This document shows, piece by piece, positions 28,540 through 37,777 of a stretch of 64,000 nucleotides of DNA (within the stretch, counting starts at the first letter, position 1; every line of letters begins with the position of its first letter). The stretch lies in contig NZ_CP014015.2 of the NCBI RefSeq assembly GCF_001559075.2, positions 930,001 to 994,000 on the forward strand. The letters are read 5' to 3'. Source of the stretch: Citrobacter amalonaticus. GTDB taxonomy: Bacteria > Pseudomonadota > Gammaproteobacteria > Enterobacterales > Enterobacteriaceae. A program made the translations under genes and the position numbers. The notes under the pieces are model-generated. The model worked only from the letters and a program-made list of their open reading frames with translations. It was not told the DNA's origin and made no database searches.

Positions 28540-28999
28540 AGAACTTCCCTTTTCGACACTTCCTGCTTGCTGTTTTAACGTCAGTAAGTCACCTCATGTT
28601 TCGCTGTAAAATTTACAGAAAATAATTCAGCATGACATCACAAAAGTCGTGGATTTCGTAAGAAAACATAAAAACGATCGTTTCTACTATCTTTTTACTT
28701 TCAAAAGAACAACGATCCACAGTTCGCTATTTTTATCAAAACAAAAACCCAGAACACACAACGAAAAACAGAATTAAACACTAGCTATATGGATAGGTTT
28801 AGTTTAATGATCCGGGCGTGTTTGATAGTTGAAACTTGTAATAAACCAAAACATGGATTTTTCTTAGGAAATATACCAGGTTTAATTAACTAATTTTATT
28901 CTGTTGGAACAGGGCTTATTTTACCTGGTTAACACAGGAGCAACATCAGCGGCGCCTTATTATTCTGTCAGGCGCCGCCTACACGTGTAGGAAGGGAAA
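28540..28999. other. Non-coding AT-rich gap between regulator and kinase genes
   Basis: 460 bases without a gene. It must hold the promoter of the LuxR-type gene. A 9-bp perfect hairpin (28949-28978) lies at its right edge. Confidence 0.5.
28949..28978 (-). terminator. Hairpin after the hybrid kinase gene
   Basis: GCGGCGCCT and AGGCGCCGC form a 9-bp stem with a 12-base loop, 22 bases beyond the kinase stop. No long T run follows on the minus strand, so it may be a weak or Rho-aided end. Confidence 0.55.
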
Positions 29000-31900
29000 T
29001 TAAGGCGTGAATTTCTCGATTGCCCGCTCCAGTTCGTCCAGCAGTGTCTGGATATATTCAAGCTCAGTAGGCAGTTCGGTGACAGTCATTGCGTCCGGGA
29101 GTTTATCCTCCAAAGACTGTGCAGCCTTCATTAAGGTCTCAACGCCCAATAGCTGGGCCGTCCCGTTAATGCGATGAATATGATGTTTAACCTGACGATA
29201 ATCACCAGACTCACTGGCTTTATAAGCCGCCGTTAAATCGCAGCGATTTTCTACCTGCGCATCTTTTAATGCGCGAAGCATCAATGCCCGATTCCCTTGC
29301 GCCAGCATCGCCAGTCTTTCGAGATCAAATACCGTGTCGTGGGTATCACTCACCCCGGAGAGTAAATGAGAGAGTTGCGACAACGTGATGGGTTTGAAAA
29401 GACAAGCATTCATGCCCGCCGACAGACAACGTTCGCGCTCGTGCTCCTGCGCCGTTGCCGTGAGCCCCCAGATGACAAGCGTCGTATTACTTTTTCTGAC
29501 CTGGCGGGCAAGCTCAATACCATCCATAACCGGCATATTGAGATCGGTAATCAACAAGTCATAATTTCCTTGCTGAAGATAATGCAATGCCATCTCGCCA
29601 TTGTCGGCTTCATCAGCCATGATACCCAACGTCATAAGCTGACGTTTCAGGAGTAATCGGCTGAAAGGAAGGTCATCCGCGATTAATACCCGGAGTGTTG
29701 TTCCTTGCAATACTGGCAGAGGCGCGTCAACGTCCGCAACGGCAGGCGTGATATCAAACGACGTCTGGACTGGCAGGCTCAACGTAACGGTCGTCCCCCG
29801 ATTCACCTCACTTTGCAGTTCGATTGTCCCTCCCATTTGCCTCATTAATCCCCGACTGATGGCTAATCCGAGCCCCGAACCGCGGTGATGTTCTCCCGCT
29901 TTTCCCTGGCTAAAGGCGGTGAATAAACGGCGTTGTTCTTCTTCGCTCATTCCCGGCCCAGAATCACGCACCGAGATCACCAGCGTTTGCTCATGCTTCA
30001 CCGCAGAAATTCGCACATCACCATGTTCGGTAAATTTCACCGCGTTGCCGATAATATTGGTGAGAACCTGCCCCAGTAATTGGGGATCCAGTCGCATCGC
30101 CTCGCGTGCATCTAAACGAGAATCGTAACGTAGCGCGATCCCTTTTTGCGCCGCCAGCGCGCTGAATAATGCAATGTTGTCTTGTATCAGGCTCTCCGGA
30201 TATTTCCACTGGGGGACGGTCTCTAATAAGCCCGATTCGATCTTCTCCAGATCGAGGATCTCGCCAATAAGTTTTAATAACGAACGTGAGGCCTGAGCCG
30301 CCTGGTCCACTGATGCTTTATCTTCCGGGCTAAACTTCGCAGGAGAAAATTGCAGTAGTTCAAGAAATCCCATAATGGCACTTACCGGGGTTCGTATCTC
30401 ATGGCTCATGTGAGAAAGAAATTCCCGCTTCTCTTCATTGGCCCTGAGAGCCCGGTTCCGCTCCTCTTTCAGTAGGCGTTGAGAGCGTTTTCTGATTCGA
30501 ACTTCCCGCACCAGATAGACTGCCCATAACAAGGTGCTGAGTACCAGTAACGACGCTAAGGTAGCCACCAGATAAAAAGGCCTGTTATATAATTCCCAGG
30601 TATCTATTTTGACATCCGGCAGACGAATCCATTTACTGACGATCTGCAGGACCTCTTTTTGTGGAATATCATCTAACGCTTTATCCAGAATTTGCCGTAA
30701 CTCCGGCTCAGAGCGGGGCACCGCGAAACTAATTGCCGCGGGCTCTTCTCCGGTAAGCGGTATCCAGGAAAGCTGATCGGGATAGTAATGCTCGCTCAGA
30801 TAACGCGCGGTCAGCTGATTCGAAATGGCGGCATCCACTTTTCCTGTTGCGACCAGATTCAATGCCACGCTGGAATTTTCCACCTCTTCCCACACAATGC
30901 CTGAATATTTCGCCTTCAGTGTGGCCAGTAACGTGTGATCGGCGCTGATTGCAACATGGTTACCGGGCCGCAGCGCATGCTCTTTACTTTCCTCTTTTCT
31001 GATCACGGCCACGAATTGTGTGGTGATAAATGGGTGCGTAAAAGAGAGATAATCTTCTCGGCTGAGATCATAGGTAGCTGCCTGCACAATATGCCAGTTA
31101 CCTTTCTTCATCTCTGCGACCATCTCTTTATTCGATTTGACGACCACCGTCTCAAACTGAATACCCGTTTGTAAGCCAATCAAATTAAGGACATCGCCAA
31201 CAATACCCCGCGTTTGCTGGCTTCCATCAACCATCGTGTAAGGGGCAAACCAGGGATTGATAATCACACGGAGTGTTTTGTGATTATTTAACCACTGCTT
31301 TTCGCGTGGCGTCAGGTCCAGAGGTTCAATCAGGAAGGAGAGATTGCCTTTATCAATCATCGACTGGGCAATTTGCCCATGGATGTTTTCATCAATTGCG
31401 CTAAGGGTATTGTTCACAATTTCCCGCAACCGTTGCTGTGCGGGCAAAAATAAAAAGTAGCTCTTTCTCTGAGGTGCTGGCCAATACTTCACCGTTGTCA
31501 GCGCAAGACTGAACTCCTGAGAAAGCCAGGTGCTGGTCGTGAGTGAATCGCCGAAAAACCAGGCATTGCGCCCATTATTAACAGAATTCAGCGCCTCCTG
31601 GTAACTGCCATAGTTATCGATCTCGGCATCGGGAAAGGACTGGCGGATAAAATCGACATCCGGATAGTGATTAACAATCGCCACCCCCGTACGTTGTGCG
31701 CTCTGCAATGGCGCCATAACGTTGCCAAGAGAGGTGACTAAATTGGGCCAGGAATGAATCAGTGGCAGAGAAACCTGAACACTTGCTTCACGCCAGGATT
31801 GACTCTCCAGCCCGGTCAATACCATATCGACCTCGCCCTTTTTTAGCGCCTCAACAGCATCAGCCTGATCCGGATACGCCATCACACTTATTCGTGTATT

Positions 31901-32188
31901 AAGGGAGTGTTGAATCAATGCCAGATAATCAGCATTCATTCCCCGATAACGTCCAGTCAGCGTGGTCAGAACAAGCGGCGGCTGAACGGGCTCGTAAACG
32001 GCGACTCTGAGGTTTTTTCTCTGTTGCAGCCAGCGTTTGTCATCCTCACTCAGATAAACCGGCACAGGCGATATGTAATTAAACCCTGATAGTTCAAGCT
32101 CAACGGGAGACTTTTGCTGTGCGGAAACGGCACGCCCACCTATTGATAAAACAATGAACACCACTATCAGCCAGTTATTCATCATCAT
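29000..32188 (-). CDS. EvgS/BvgS-type hybrid sensor histidine kinase
   Basis: 1062 residues, inner membrane with a large periplasmic part. Signal peptide (1-23), two periplasmic substrate-binding (SBP_bac_3) domains (about 50-275 and 295-525), membrane helix about 538-560, then HisKA with phospho-accepting H596 (SHMSHEIRTP), ATPase with N box GNAVKFTEHG and DSGPGMSE, receiver with D882 (LLITDLNMPVMDG), and an Hpt domain with H1005 (HIHRINGTAQLLG). A four-step His-Asp-His-Asp relay to the adjacent response regulator is expected. Its ATG overlaps the regulator's stop (ATGA). In Bordetella such systems control adhesins; here three fimbrial operons lie nearby. Signal unknown. Confidence 0.9.
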   Translation of the reverse strand: MMMNNWLIVVFIVLSIGGRAVSAQQKSPVELELSGFNYISPVPVYLSEDDKRWLQQRKNLRVAVYEPVQPPLVLTTLTGRYRGMNADYLALIQHSLNTRISVMAYPDQADAVEALKKGEVDMVLTGLESQSWREASVQVSLPLIHSWPNLVTSLGNVMAPLQSAQRTGVAIVNHYPDVDFIRQSFPDAEIDNYGSYQEALNSVNNGRNAWFFGDSLTTSTWLSQEFSLALTTVKYWPAPQRKSYFLFLPAQQRLREIVNNTLSAIDENIHGQIAQSMIDKGNLSFLIEPLDLTPREKQWLNNHKTLRVIINPWFAPYTMVDGSQQTRGIVGDVLNLIGLQTGIQFETVVVKSNKEMVAEMKKGNWHIVQAATYDLSREDYLSFTHPFITTQFVAVIRKEESKEHALRPGNHVAISADHTLLATLKAKYSGIVWEEVENSSVALNLVATGKVDAAISNQLTARYLSEHYYPDQLSWIPLTGEEPAAISFAVPRSEPELRQILDKALDDIPQKEVLQIVSKWIRLPDVKIDTWELYNRPFYLVATLASLLVLSTLLWAVYLVREVRIRKRSQRLLKEERNRALRANEEKREFLSHMSHEIRTPVSAIMGFLELLQFSPAKFSPEDKASVDQAAQASRSLLKLIGEILDLEKIESGLLETVPQWKYPESLIQDNIALFSALAAQKGIALRYDSRLDAREAMRLDPQLLGQVLTNIIGNAVKFTEHGDVRISAVKHEQTLVISVRDSGPGMSEEEQRRLFTAFSQGKAGEHHRGSGLGLAISRGLMRQMGGTIELQSEVNRGTTVTLSLPVQTSFDITPAVADVDAPLPVLQGTTLRVLIADDLPFSRLLLKRQLMTLGIMADEADNGEMALHYLQQGNYDLLITDLNMPVMDGIELARQVRKSNTTLVIWGLTATAQEHERERCLSAGMNACLFKPITLSQLSHLLSGVSDTHDTVFDLERLAMLAQGNRALMLRALKDAQVENRCDLTAAYKASESGDYRQVKHHIHRINGTAQLLGVETLMKAAQSLEDKLPDAMTVTELPTELEYIQTLLDELERAIEKFTP

Positions 32189-32814
32189 GTCAGCTTATTC
32201 TGATGAGCAAAAGAGAGCAGTTCGATTAATGATTTACAGCCGAGTTTTTCCATTAGCCGCGTTTTATAAGTACTGACGGTTTTACCGCTAATATGCATCG
32301 CTTCACCGATTTGCGAATTGTCCAGACCGTTAAGCACATGTCCCATGACTTTCATCTCTTGTGCCGAAAGGGACTCCAGACGCTGCGCGTCGGTGAGGGT
32401 TTCGGAGGCTTCTTCGGAGAAAAATGGAAAATAGGTATACCCATTCTGTGCGGCATTAATGGCCGCCAGGATATTATCCATGTTCTGCTTTTTACTGATA
32501 AACGCGTTCGCTCCCGCCTGTGCGCAGCGCTTGCTGAAGTAACGATCGTTTTTCGCTGAGACGACAACTAGCACACCGCGATAGTGATTCGCTCTGAGTT
32601 TCTCCACCAGCTCAACCCCATTGACGCCGGGGATCTCAACGTCAATAACCACAATATCCGCAGTCGTTTTTAGCAAACTCTTCAGCGCAATCGCACCGTC
32701 CTCATACTCTCCGAGAACCGTAACGCGATCTTTCTCCAGTACACCACGAATAGCCATACGCGCCAGCGGATGATCGTCCACGATAATTGCCGTGCGGGAA
32801 CGCATTTCACTCAT
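32185..32814 (-). CDS. NarL/LuxR-family response regulator (EvgA/BvgA type)
   Basis: 209 residues. N-terminal receiver with acidic pocket VDDHP (12-16), phospho-acceptor D58 (VVIDVEIPGVNG) and K at VSAKND; C-terminal HTH (SAQEMKVMGHVLNGLDNSQI, ISGKTVSTYKTRLMEKLGC). First gene of a two-gene operon with the hybrid kinase. Also resembles FimZ-like fimbrial activators. Targets unknown; the fimbrial operons or the autotransporter are the obvious candidates. Confidence 0.9.
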   Translation of the reverse strand: MSEMRSRTAIIVDDHPLARMAIRGVLEKDRVTVLGEYEDGAIALKSLLKTTADIVVIDVEIPGVNGVELVEKLRANHYRGVLVVVSAKNDRYFSKRCAQAGANAFISKKQNMDNILAAINAAQNGYTYFPFFSEEASETLTDAQRLESLSAQEMKVMGHVLNGLDNSQIGEAMHISGKTVSTYKTRLMEKLGCKSLIELLSFAHQNKLT

Positions 32815-33282
32815 AATTCCCCCAAAGACCGTGATGCTTGAAACACGCTATGTCATTAAGAATAGCGTAAACGATACGGTAGATTACCCTCTACATTAAT
32901 CGTTGTCGTGCGGAGCCGTTCACTGTTCTCATCCGTTCCTCGCCCTGGCTGTATATATTTCACCGGATGCTCACTCATACGCGATCGTGATGACTGAGGC
33001 TATTGCACATCATTAAGCAATGTTCTGTATGTTTAAAACAATGCCGTTGTATCCACTCTCCTTACAAGAATGGAAAAGAATTTATCTGGCAATGTTAAAA
33101 CGGGACAGAAATTGGCGGGTCGTTACATTCCCGATATTTCTGTCACACTATGCAAGAAACGCATAGCGCGAAACATTCTTGCATTTTCCCCATATCCCTA
33201 TGGCTGGTAAGGTCATTGAGTTCGGGTCACTTCTGGCCTGTCGCAACAAACACACATCATCAAAAAAATAACGGGGTTCGCT
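32815..33282. other. Divergent intergenic region, regulator operon / yjiH
   Basis: 468 bases without a gene, carrying the promoters of the two-component operon (leftward) and of yjiH-yjiG-iadA (rightward). It includes the nested inverted repeat at 33104-33144. Confidence 0.5.
33104..33144. promoter_or_regulatory. Nested inverted repeat in yjiH leader
   Basis: GACAGAAAT (33104-33112) pairs with ATTTCTGTC (33136-33144), and inside it CGGG (33116-33119) pairs with CCCG (33130-33133). It lies 140 bases before yjiH and could be a leader hairpin or an operator. Confidence 0.5.
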
Positions 33283-33969
33283 ATGGCGCAACAAGGGGAA
33301 CAGGCGGCGCTGCCGCTTGCAACAGAAAAAGTCGGACTTAAGGGATATCTGGCATTTTTTCTGACCATCATTTTCTTTTCCGGCGTATTTTCCGGAACGG
33401 AAGGTTGGTGGCGTGTTTTTGATTTTACCGTGCTGAACGGTTCGTTTGGCCAGATCGCGAATGGCGCGGGACAAACGACCGTAACCTTCCGGGGCGCGGG
33501 CGGTACGGGCGCAAAAGATGGTTTTCTTTTCGCGCTGGAACTCGCGCCGTCAGTCATTTTGTCACTGGGCATTATTTCAATCACCGACGGCCTTGGCGGA
33601 TTACGTGCGGCGCAACAGCTGATGACACCGATCCTGAAACCGCTGCTGGGCATTCCGGGCATCTGCTCGCTGGCGCTTATTGCTAACTTACAAAATACCG
33701 ATGCCGCTGCAGGTATGACGAAAGAACTGGCGCAGGATGGTGAAATCACCGAGCGCGACAAAGTCATTTTTGCTGCGTACCAGACCAGCGGCAGCGCGAT
33801 TATCACCAACTACTTTTCCTCTGGCGTCGCCGTTTTCGCGTTTCTGGGAACGTCTGTTATCGTCCCGCTGGCAGTGATTCTGGTGTTTAAATTTGTCGGT
33901 GCCAATCTGCTACGTATCTGGATCAACTTTGAAGAACGCCGTAACCCGACGCAAGGAGCACAAGCATGA
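33283..33969 (+). CDS. yjiH: YjiH-like nucleoside-recognition (gate) membrane protein
   Basis: 228 residues with several membrane helices and the gate/nucleoside-recognition pattern (DGFLFALELAPSVILSLGII, ANLQNTDAAAGMTKELAQDG). In E. coli yjiH, yjiG and iadA form a conserved cluster, as here. Presumed subunit of a two-part transporter for dipeptides or isoaspartyl peptides; transport has not been shown to my knowledge. Its stop overlaps the next start by four bases. Confidence 0.85.
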   Translation: MAQQGEQAALPLATEKVGLKGYLAFFLTIIFFSGVFSGTEGWWRVFDFTVLNGSFGQIANGAGQTTVTFRGAGGTGAKDGFLFALELAPSVILSLGIISITDGLGGLRAAQQLMTPILKPLLGIPGICSLALIANLQNTDAAAGMTKELAQDGEITERDKVIFAAYQTSGSAIITNYFSSGVAVFAFLGTSVIVPLAVILVFKFVGANLLRIWINFEERRNPTQGAQA

Positions 33970-34427
33970 CCACTCAGGTACGCAAAAATGTCATGGACAT
34001 GTTTATTGACGGTGCCCGCCGCGGCTTTACGATTGCCACCACGAACCTGCTGCCAAACGTGGTGATGGCGTTCGTCATTATTCAGGCGCTGAAAATCACC
34101 GGTTTACTTGACTGGGTTGGACACATTTGCCAGCCCGTCATGGCACTTTGGGGACTTCCTGGTGAAGCCGCCACCGTGCTGTTAGCGTCGCTGATGAGCA
34201 TGGGCGGCGCGGTAGGCGTTTCCGCCAGTCTGCTCACAGCGGGAGCATTAAGTGGTCACGACGTCACGGTTCTGCTCCCGGCGATATACCTGATGGGTAA
34301 CCCTGTACAGAACGTGGGTCGCTGCCTCGGTACCGCCGAAGTGAACGCCAAATATTATCCCCACATCATTGCGGTATGCGCCATCAACGCATTACTGTCG
34401 ATCTGGGTTATGCAGCTTATTGTTTAA
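33966..34427 (+). CDS. yjiG: YjiG-like gate-domain membrane protein
   Basis: 153 residues, membrane protein with TTNLLPNVVMAFVIIQALKI and LMSMGGAVGVSASLLTAGAL, and ending in NPVQNVGRCLGTAEVNAKYY, the second gate half to YjiH. Coupled to yjiH by a 4-base overlap and 12 bases ahead of iadA, so these three genes are one operon. Confidence 0.87.
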   Translation: MTTQVRKNVMDMFIDGARRGFTIATTNLLPNVVMAFVIIQALKITGLLDWVGHICQPVMALWGLPGEAATVLLASLMSMGGAVGVSASLLTAGALSGHDVTVLLPAIYLMGNPVQNVGRCLGTAEVNAKYYPHIIAVCAINALLSIWVMQLIV

Positions 34428-34439
34428 AAGGGAATTATC

Positions 34440-35606
34440 ATGCCTGATTTATCCTGCGCAGAGTTTACGTTACTGCAAGGTGCACACCTTTACACCCCTG
34501 AAGACCAGGGGATTTGCGACGTGTTTCTCGCCAACGGCAAGATTATTGCCGTTGCACGCGATATCTCGCCTCACATTGTGCCGGATTGTAAGGTTATCAA
34601 TCTCAAAGGACGGATCCTGTGTCCTGGCTTTATCGATCAGCATGTTCACCTGATTGGCGGCGGTGGCGAAGCGGGCCCCACGACCCGCACGCCAGAAGTC
34701 AGACTGAGTAGACTGACCGAAGCCGGGGTCACGACCGTCATTGGTTTGCTCGGCACCGACTCCGTGACCCGTCATCCGGAATCACTGCTGGCGAAAACCC
34801 GGGCGCTGAATGAAGAAGGGATCACCGCCTGGATGTTAACCGGCGCTTACCATGTCCCTTCACCGACGATCACCGGTTCCGTCGAAAAAGATGTGGCGCT
34901 GATCGATCGCGTCATCGGCGTTAAATGCGCCGTCTCTGACCACCGCTCTGCCGCGCCTGGCGATTATCAACTGGCAAATATGGCCGCTGAATCCCGTGTG
35001 GGTGGCCTGCTGGGCGGCAAACCGGGGGTCAGCGTGTTCCATATGGGCGATAGCAAAAAGGGGCTCAAACCGCTGTACGACATTCTGGAAAATAGCGATG
35101 TGCCGATGAGTAAGCTGCTTCCCACCCACGTAAACCGCAATGAGGCGCTGTTCGAAGAAGCACTGGCCTTTGCTCTCAAAGGCGGCACCATCGACATCAC
35201 CAGCGGTATTCCCGATCCGGTTGCACCGGCTGAGGGTGTGGCGCGCGCAGTCAAAGCTGGTGTACCGCTTGCCCGGATAACGGTCAGTTCTGATGGTAAT
35301 GGTAGCCAGCCGTTGTTTGATGATGCCGGCAAACTCACCGGAATTGGCGTGGCGGGCTTCGAGAGCTTGCTTGAAACCGTGCAATCGCTCATCAACGATT
35401 ACGGATTTACCCTGACCGACGCACTGCGTCCGCTGACGACCAGTGTGGCTGCCTTTCTTAACCTGTCCACTAAAGGCGAAATTGCCCCCGGAAAAGATGC
35501 CGACCTGCTGGTGATGACGCCGGAATTGTGTATTGAGCAGGTTTATGCTCACGGCAAACAAATGGTGGTTGACGGGAAAGCCTGCGTGAAGGGGTCCTTC
35601 GAGTAA
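34440..35606 (+). CDS. iadA: Isoaspartyl dipeptidase
   Basis: 388 residues (E. coli 390). Zinc amidohydrolase that cleaves beta-aspartyl (isoaspartyl) dipeptides formed by protein ageing. Metal-site motif FIDQHVHLIGGGGEAGPTTR near residue 65, GVTTVIGLLGTD, the LLPTHVNRN stretch with a metal His, and SSDGNGSQP with the catalytic Asp region. ATG after AGGGAAT. Located after the yjiHG pair exactly as in E. coli. Confidence 0.94.
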   Translation: MPDLSCAEFTLLQGAHLYTPEDQGICDVFLANGKIIAVARDISPHIVPDCKVINLKGRILCPGFIDQHVHLIGGGGEAGPTTRTPEVRLSRLTEAGVTTVIGLLGTDSVTRHPESLLAKTRALNEEGITAWMLTGAYHVPSPTITGSVEKDVALIDRVIGVKCAVSDHRSAAPGDYQLANMAAESRVGGLLGGKPGVSVFHMGDSKKGLKPLYDILENSDVPMSKLLPTHVNRNEALFEEALAFALKGGTIDITSGIPDPVAPAEGVARAVKAGVPLARITVSSDGNGSQPLFDDAGKLTGIGVAGFESLLETVQSLINDYGFTLTDALRPLTTSVAAFLNLSTKGEIAPGKDADLLVMTPELCIEQVYAHGKQMVVDGKACVKGSFE

Positions 35607-35676
35607 GCGCAATCGGTTGTCAGCCGTGTGAATGCCCGTAAAATGGCGCAGACAGACGGCTGACAGGTGATGATAA

Positions 35677-36585
35677 ATGGATGTGAGTGGTGCAGGTTTG
35701 TATAACATTGAAACGAAATGGCTTTATGACTTTCTGACCCTGGAAAAGTGCCGAAACTTCTCCCAGGCCGCGATTATTCGTAATGTCTCGCAACCCGCCT
35801 TCAGCCGTCGTATTCGCGCCCTGGAAAACGCGGTCGGGGTTGAATTGTTCAATCGTCAGGTCTCGCCGCTGCAACTCTCCGAGCAGGGAAAAATCTTTCA
35901 CTCTCAGATACGCCATCTGCTTCAACAGCTGGAAAGCAACCTGGCTGAGCTCCGCGGTGGCAGCGATTTCACGCTGCGTAAAATCAAGATTGCCGCTGCG
36001 CACTCCCTCTCGCTGGGGTTATTACCCGGTATCGTCAGCCAGATGCCCACCCAGTTTACCTGGTCGGTTGAAGCGATCGATGTCGATCAGGCTGTCGATA
36101 TGTTGCGGGAAGGGCAAAGCGACTTTATCTTCTCTTATTATGACGAAAACCTGCTCCAGCCTCCGTTTGCCAATATTCACCTGTTCGAGTCGCAACTGTT
36201 TCCCGTCTGCGCAAGCGATGAAAACGGAAAACCACGATACACGCTCGACCAGCCCGCGTTTCCGCTGCTCAACTATAGCCAGAACTCCTACATGGGGCGG
36301 CTTATCAACCGAACGTTAACCCGCTATACCGAGCTAAGTTTCAGTACATTTTTTGTCTCTTCGATGAGTGAGTTGCTTAAACAGGTTGCGCTGGACGGTT
36401 GTGGAATCGCCTGGCTCCCGGAGTATGCGATTCGTCAGGAGATTCGTAATAAACAGCTCATTGTGCTGGACCAGGACGAGCTGATTATTCCTATCCAGGC
36501 ATATGCTTACCGGATGGATACGCGGATGACGCCCCTGGCGGAGCGGTTCTGGAAAGAACTGCACCATCTGCATACAGTCCCCTGA
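35677..36585 (+). CDS. hypT: LysR-family hypochlorite-responsive regulator HypT
   Basis: 302 residues, closely matching E. coli HypT (YjiE/QseD): NIETKWLYDFLTLEKCRNFS, RNVSQPAFSRRIRALE (HTH), LNYSQNSYMGRLINRTLTR, and GCGIAWLPEYAI. In E. coli it is activated by HOCl-driven methionine oxidation and sits beside iadA, as here. ATG at 35677. Separate transcript from iadA is likely, given the 70-base gap. Confidence 0.92.
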   Translation: MDVSGAGLYNIETKWLYDFLTLEKCRNFSQAAIIRNVSQPAFSRRIRALENAVGVELFNRQVSPLQLSEQGKIFHSQIRHLLQQLESNLAELRGGSDFTLRKIKIAAAHSLSLGLLPGIVSQMPTQFTWSVEAIDVDQAVDMLREGQSDFIFSYYDENLLQPPFANIHLFESQLFPVCASDENGKPRYTLDQPAFPLLNYSQNSYMGRLINRTLTRYTELSFSTFFVSSMSELLKQVALDGCGIAWLPEYAIRQEIRNKQLIVLDQDELIIPIQAYAYRMDTRMTPLAERFWKELHHLHTVP

Positions 36586-36592
36586 TTTCACT

Positions 36593-37330
36593 TCAAACGC
36601 AGGCAACCTGTTGCGCAGTCTCATCCATCTGCGTATCCGGCCACGACTCATACCAGCGAATAGCGGCGTGTACCAGGGACGCGGTTGAATCAATAAACCG
36701 GCACTCAAAGTTGCTCTCATGCCCGGCCACAATTAACGGGATCTCGGTGCAGCCCATAATAATGATCTGCGCACCGTGGGAAATCAGCCGCTCAATTTGC
36801 GGAAACAGTAACCTTTGTGCGGCAGACTTATCACCGCGTTTCAATGCGTAAATGGCCTGCATTACCTGCTCCTGGCCCGCCTCTTCCGGCTGAACCAGAG
36901 AGAGTCCCTGCACCATCATTTTTTTCTGATATAACCCTGTCGCCAGCGTGGCGTTCGTTGCCAGCAGGCCGACGCGAGTCACACCGGGAGGAATCTCACT
37001 CAGCGTGGCATCCAGAATGCTGATCATGTCCACCTTTGCCACGGCCCGTAAATCATCAAACCAGTAGTGTGCGGTGTTACAAGGGATGACGATACATTCA
37101 GCCCCTGCATCTTCCAGCATGTGCAGATAACGCTCCAGATAGTGCCAGGGAGAAGGCCCACCTGATAGCAGGCAGGCTGTGCGATCGGGAATGTCCGGAA
37201 TGGAGCTAACGATCAGCGGGATATGTTGCTGATCGCAGTTGGCGCTGCGCAGTTCAACAAATTTTTCCAGCATGTCCGCCGTTGCTGCGGGCCCCATGCC
37301 GCCCAGAATCCCAATGGTATGTTTCATCAT
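36593..37330 (-). CDS. Aspartate/glutamate racemase family protein
   Basis: About 245 residues. PLP-independent racemase with the two catalytic Cys motifs visible: CIVIPCNTAHYWFDDL (about residue 85) and IIMGCTEIPLIV (about 195). N-terminal GILGGMGPAATADMLEKFVE is the family start. It may act on aspartate or a related amino acid, as E. coli YgeA does on several. Start: ATG at 37330 or 37327; a GTG upstream is less likely. Its stop nearly touches the convergent hypT stop (7 bases). Confidence 0.88.
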   Translation of the reverse strand: MMKHTIGILGGMGPAATADMLEKFVELRSANCDQQHIPLIVSSIPDIPDRTACLLSGGPSPWHYLERYLHMLEDAGAECIVIPCNTAHYWFDDLRAVAKVDMISILDATLSEIPPGVTRVGLLATNATLATGLYQKKMMVQGLSLVQPEEAGQEQVMQAIYALKRGDKSAAQRLLFPQIERLISHGAQIIIMGCTEIPLIVAGHESNFECRFIDSTASLVHAAIRWYESWPDTQMDETAQQVACV

Positions 37331-37777
37331 CTGCACCGCGTTTTCTCTGTCATTTCAATTGACACTATCACCTTGATGCCTATGTAAAAAATGCCATTTT
37401 CTAAGCGGCTATGCGTAAAAGTTATCGCCTGACAGACGCGAATCGGTTTACACCGACTGCCGTTTGCACTCCCGGACACCGACGACGTACCGGTTTGTGT
37501 GCCTTGCCTCGCTAAACAGTGACTAAACAGCGAACACCCCGTTTCGGTTTTGTAACACTCCCCCGTAAATTAGCGATACCCGCCACAAAATTCACATATC
37601 ACTCACCCTGATGAAAGGAAGCATATTGCATTTGCACAGTGAGTCGGATAGCGTCTGTAACGTTACACTAAAACGTTACAGAAAACAGAATCAGCGACTT
37701 TTTCGTTAAACCAGCTGGCTGCGTCCGCCCTGCCAGATGGCGTTATCACGACCTCTACACTGTGAGAAAGGATAATC
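37331..37777. promoter_or_regulatory. Promoter region of the TRAP operon
   Basis: 447 bases with no gene. It holds the LacI-type operator at 37656-37667 plus a half-site, and the divergent promoters for the racemase (leftward) and the TRAP operon (rightward). Confidence 0.6.
37656..37681. promoter_or_regulatory. LacI-type operator before the TRAP operon
   Basis: TGTAACGTTACA (37656-37667) is a perfect 12-bp palindrome with the central CG typical of LacI/GalR operators, followed by a second ACGTTACAG half at 37673-37681. The identical palindrome sits before the repressor gene at 43283-43294. Confidence 0.85.

Noticed and set aside
34860..35708. 282-codon frame opposite iadA
   Set aside because: Antisense to a well-conserved gene, low-complexity His-rich translation, no ribosome site.
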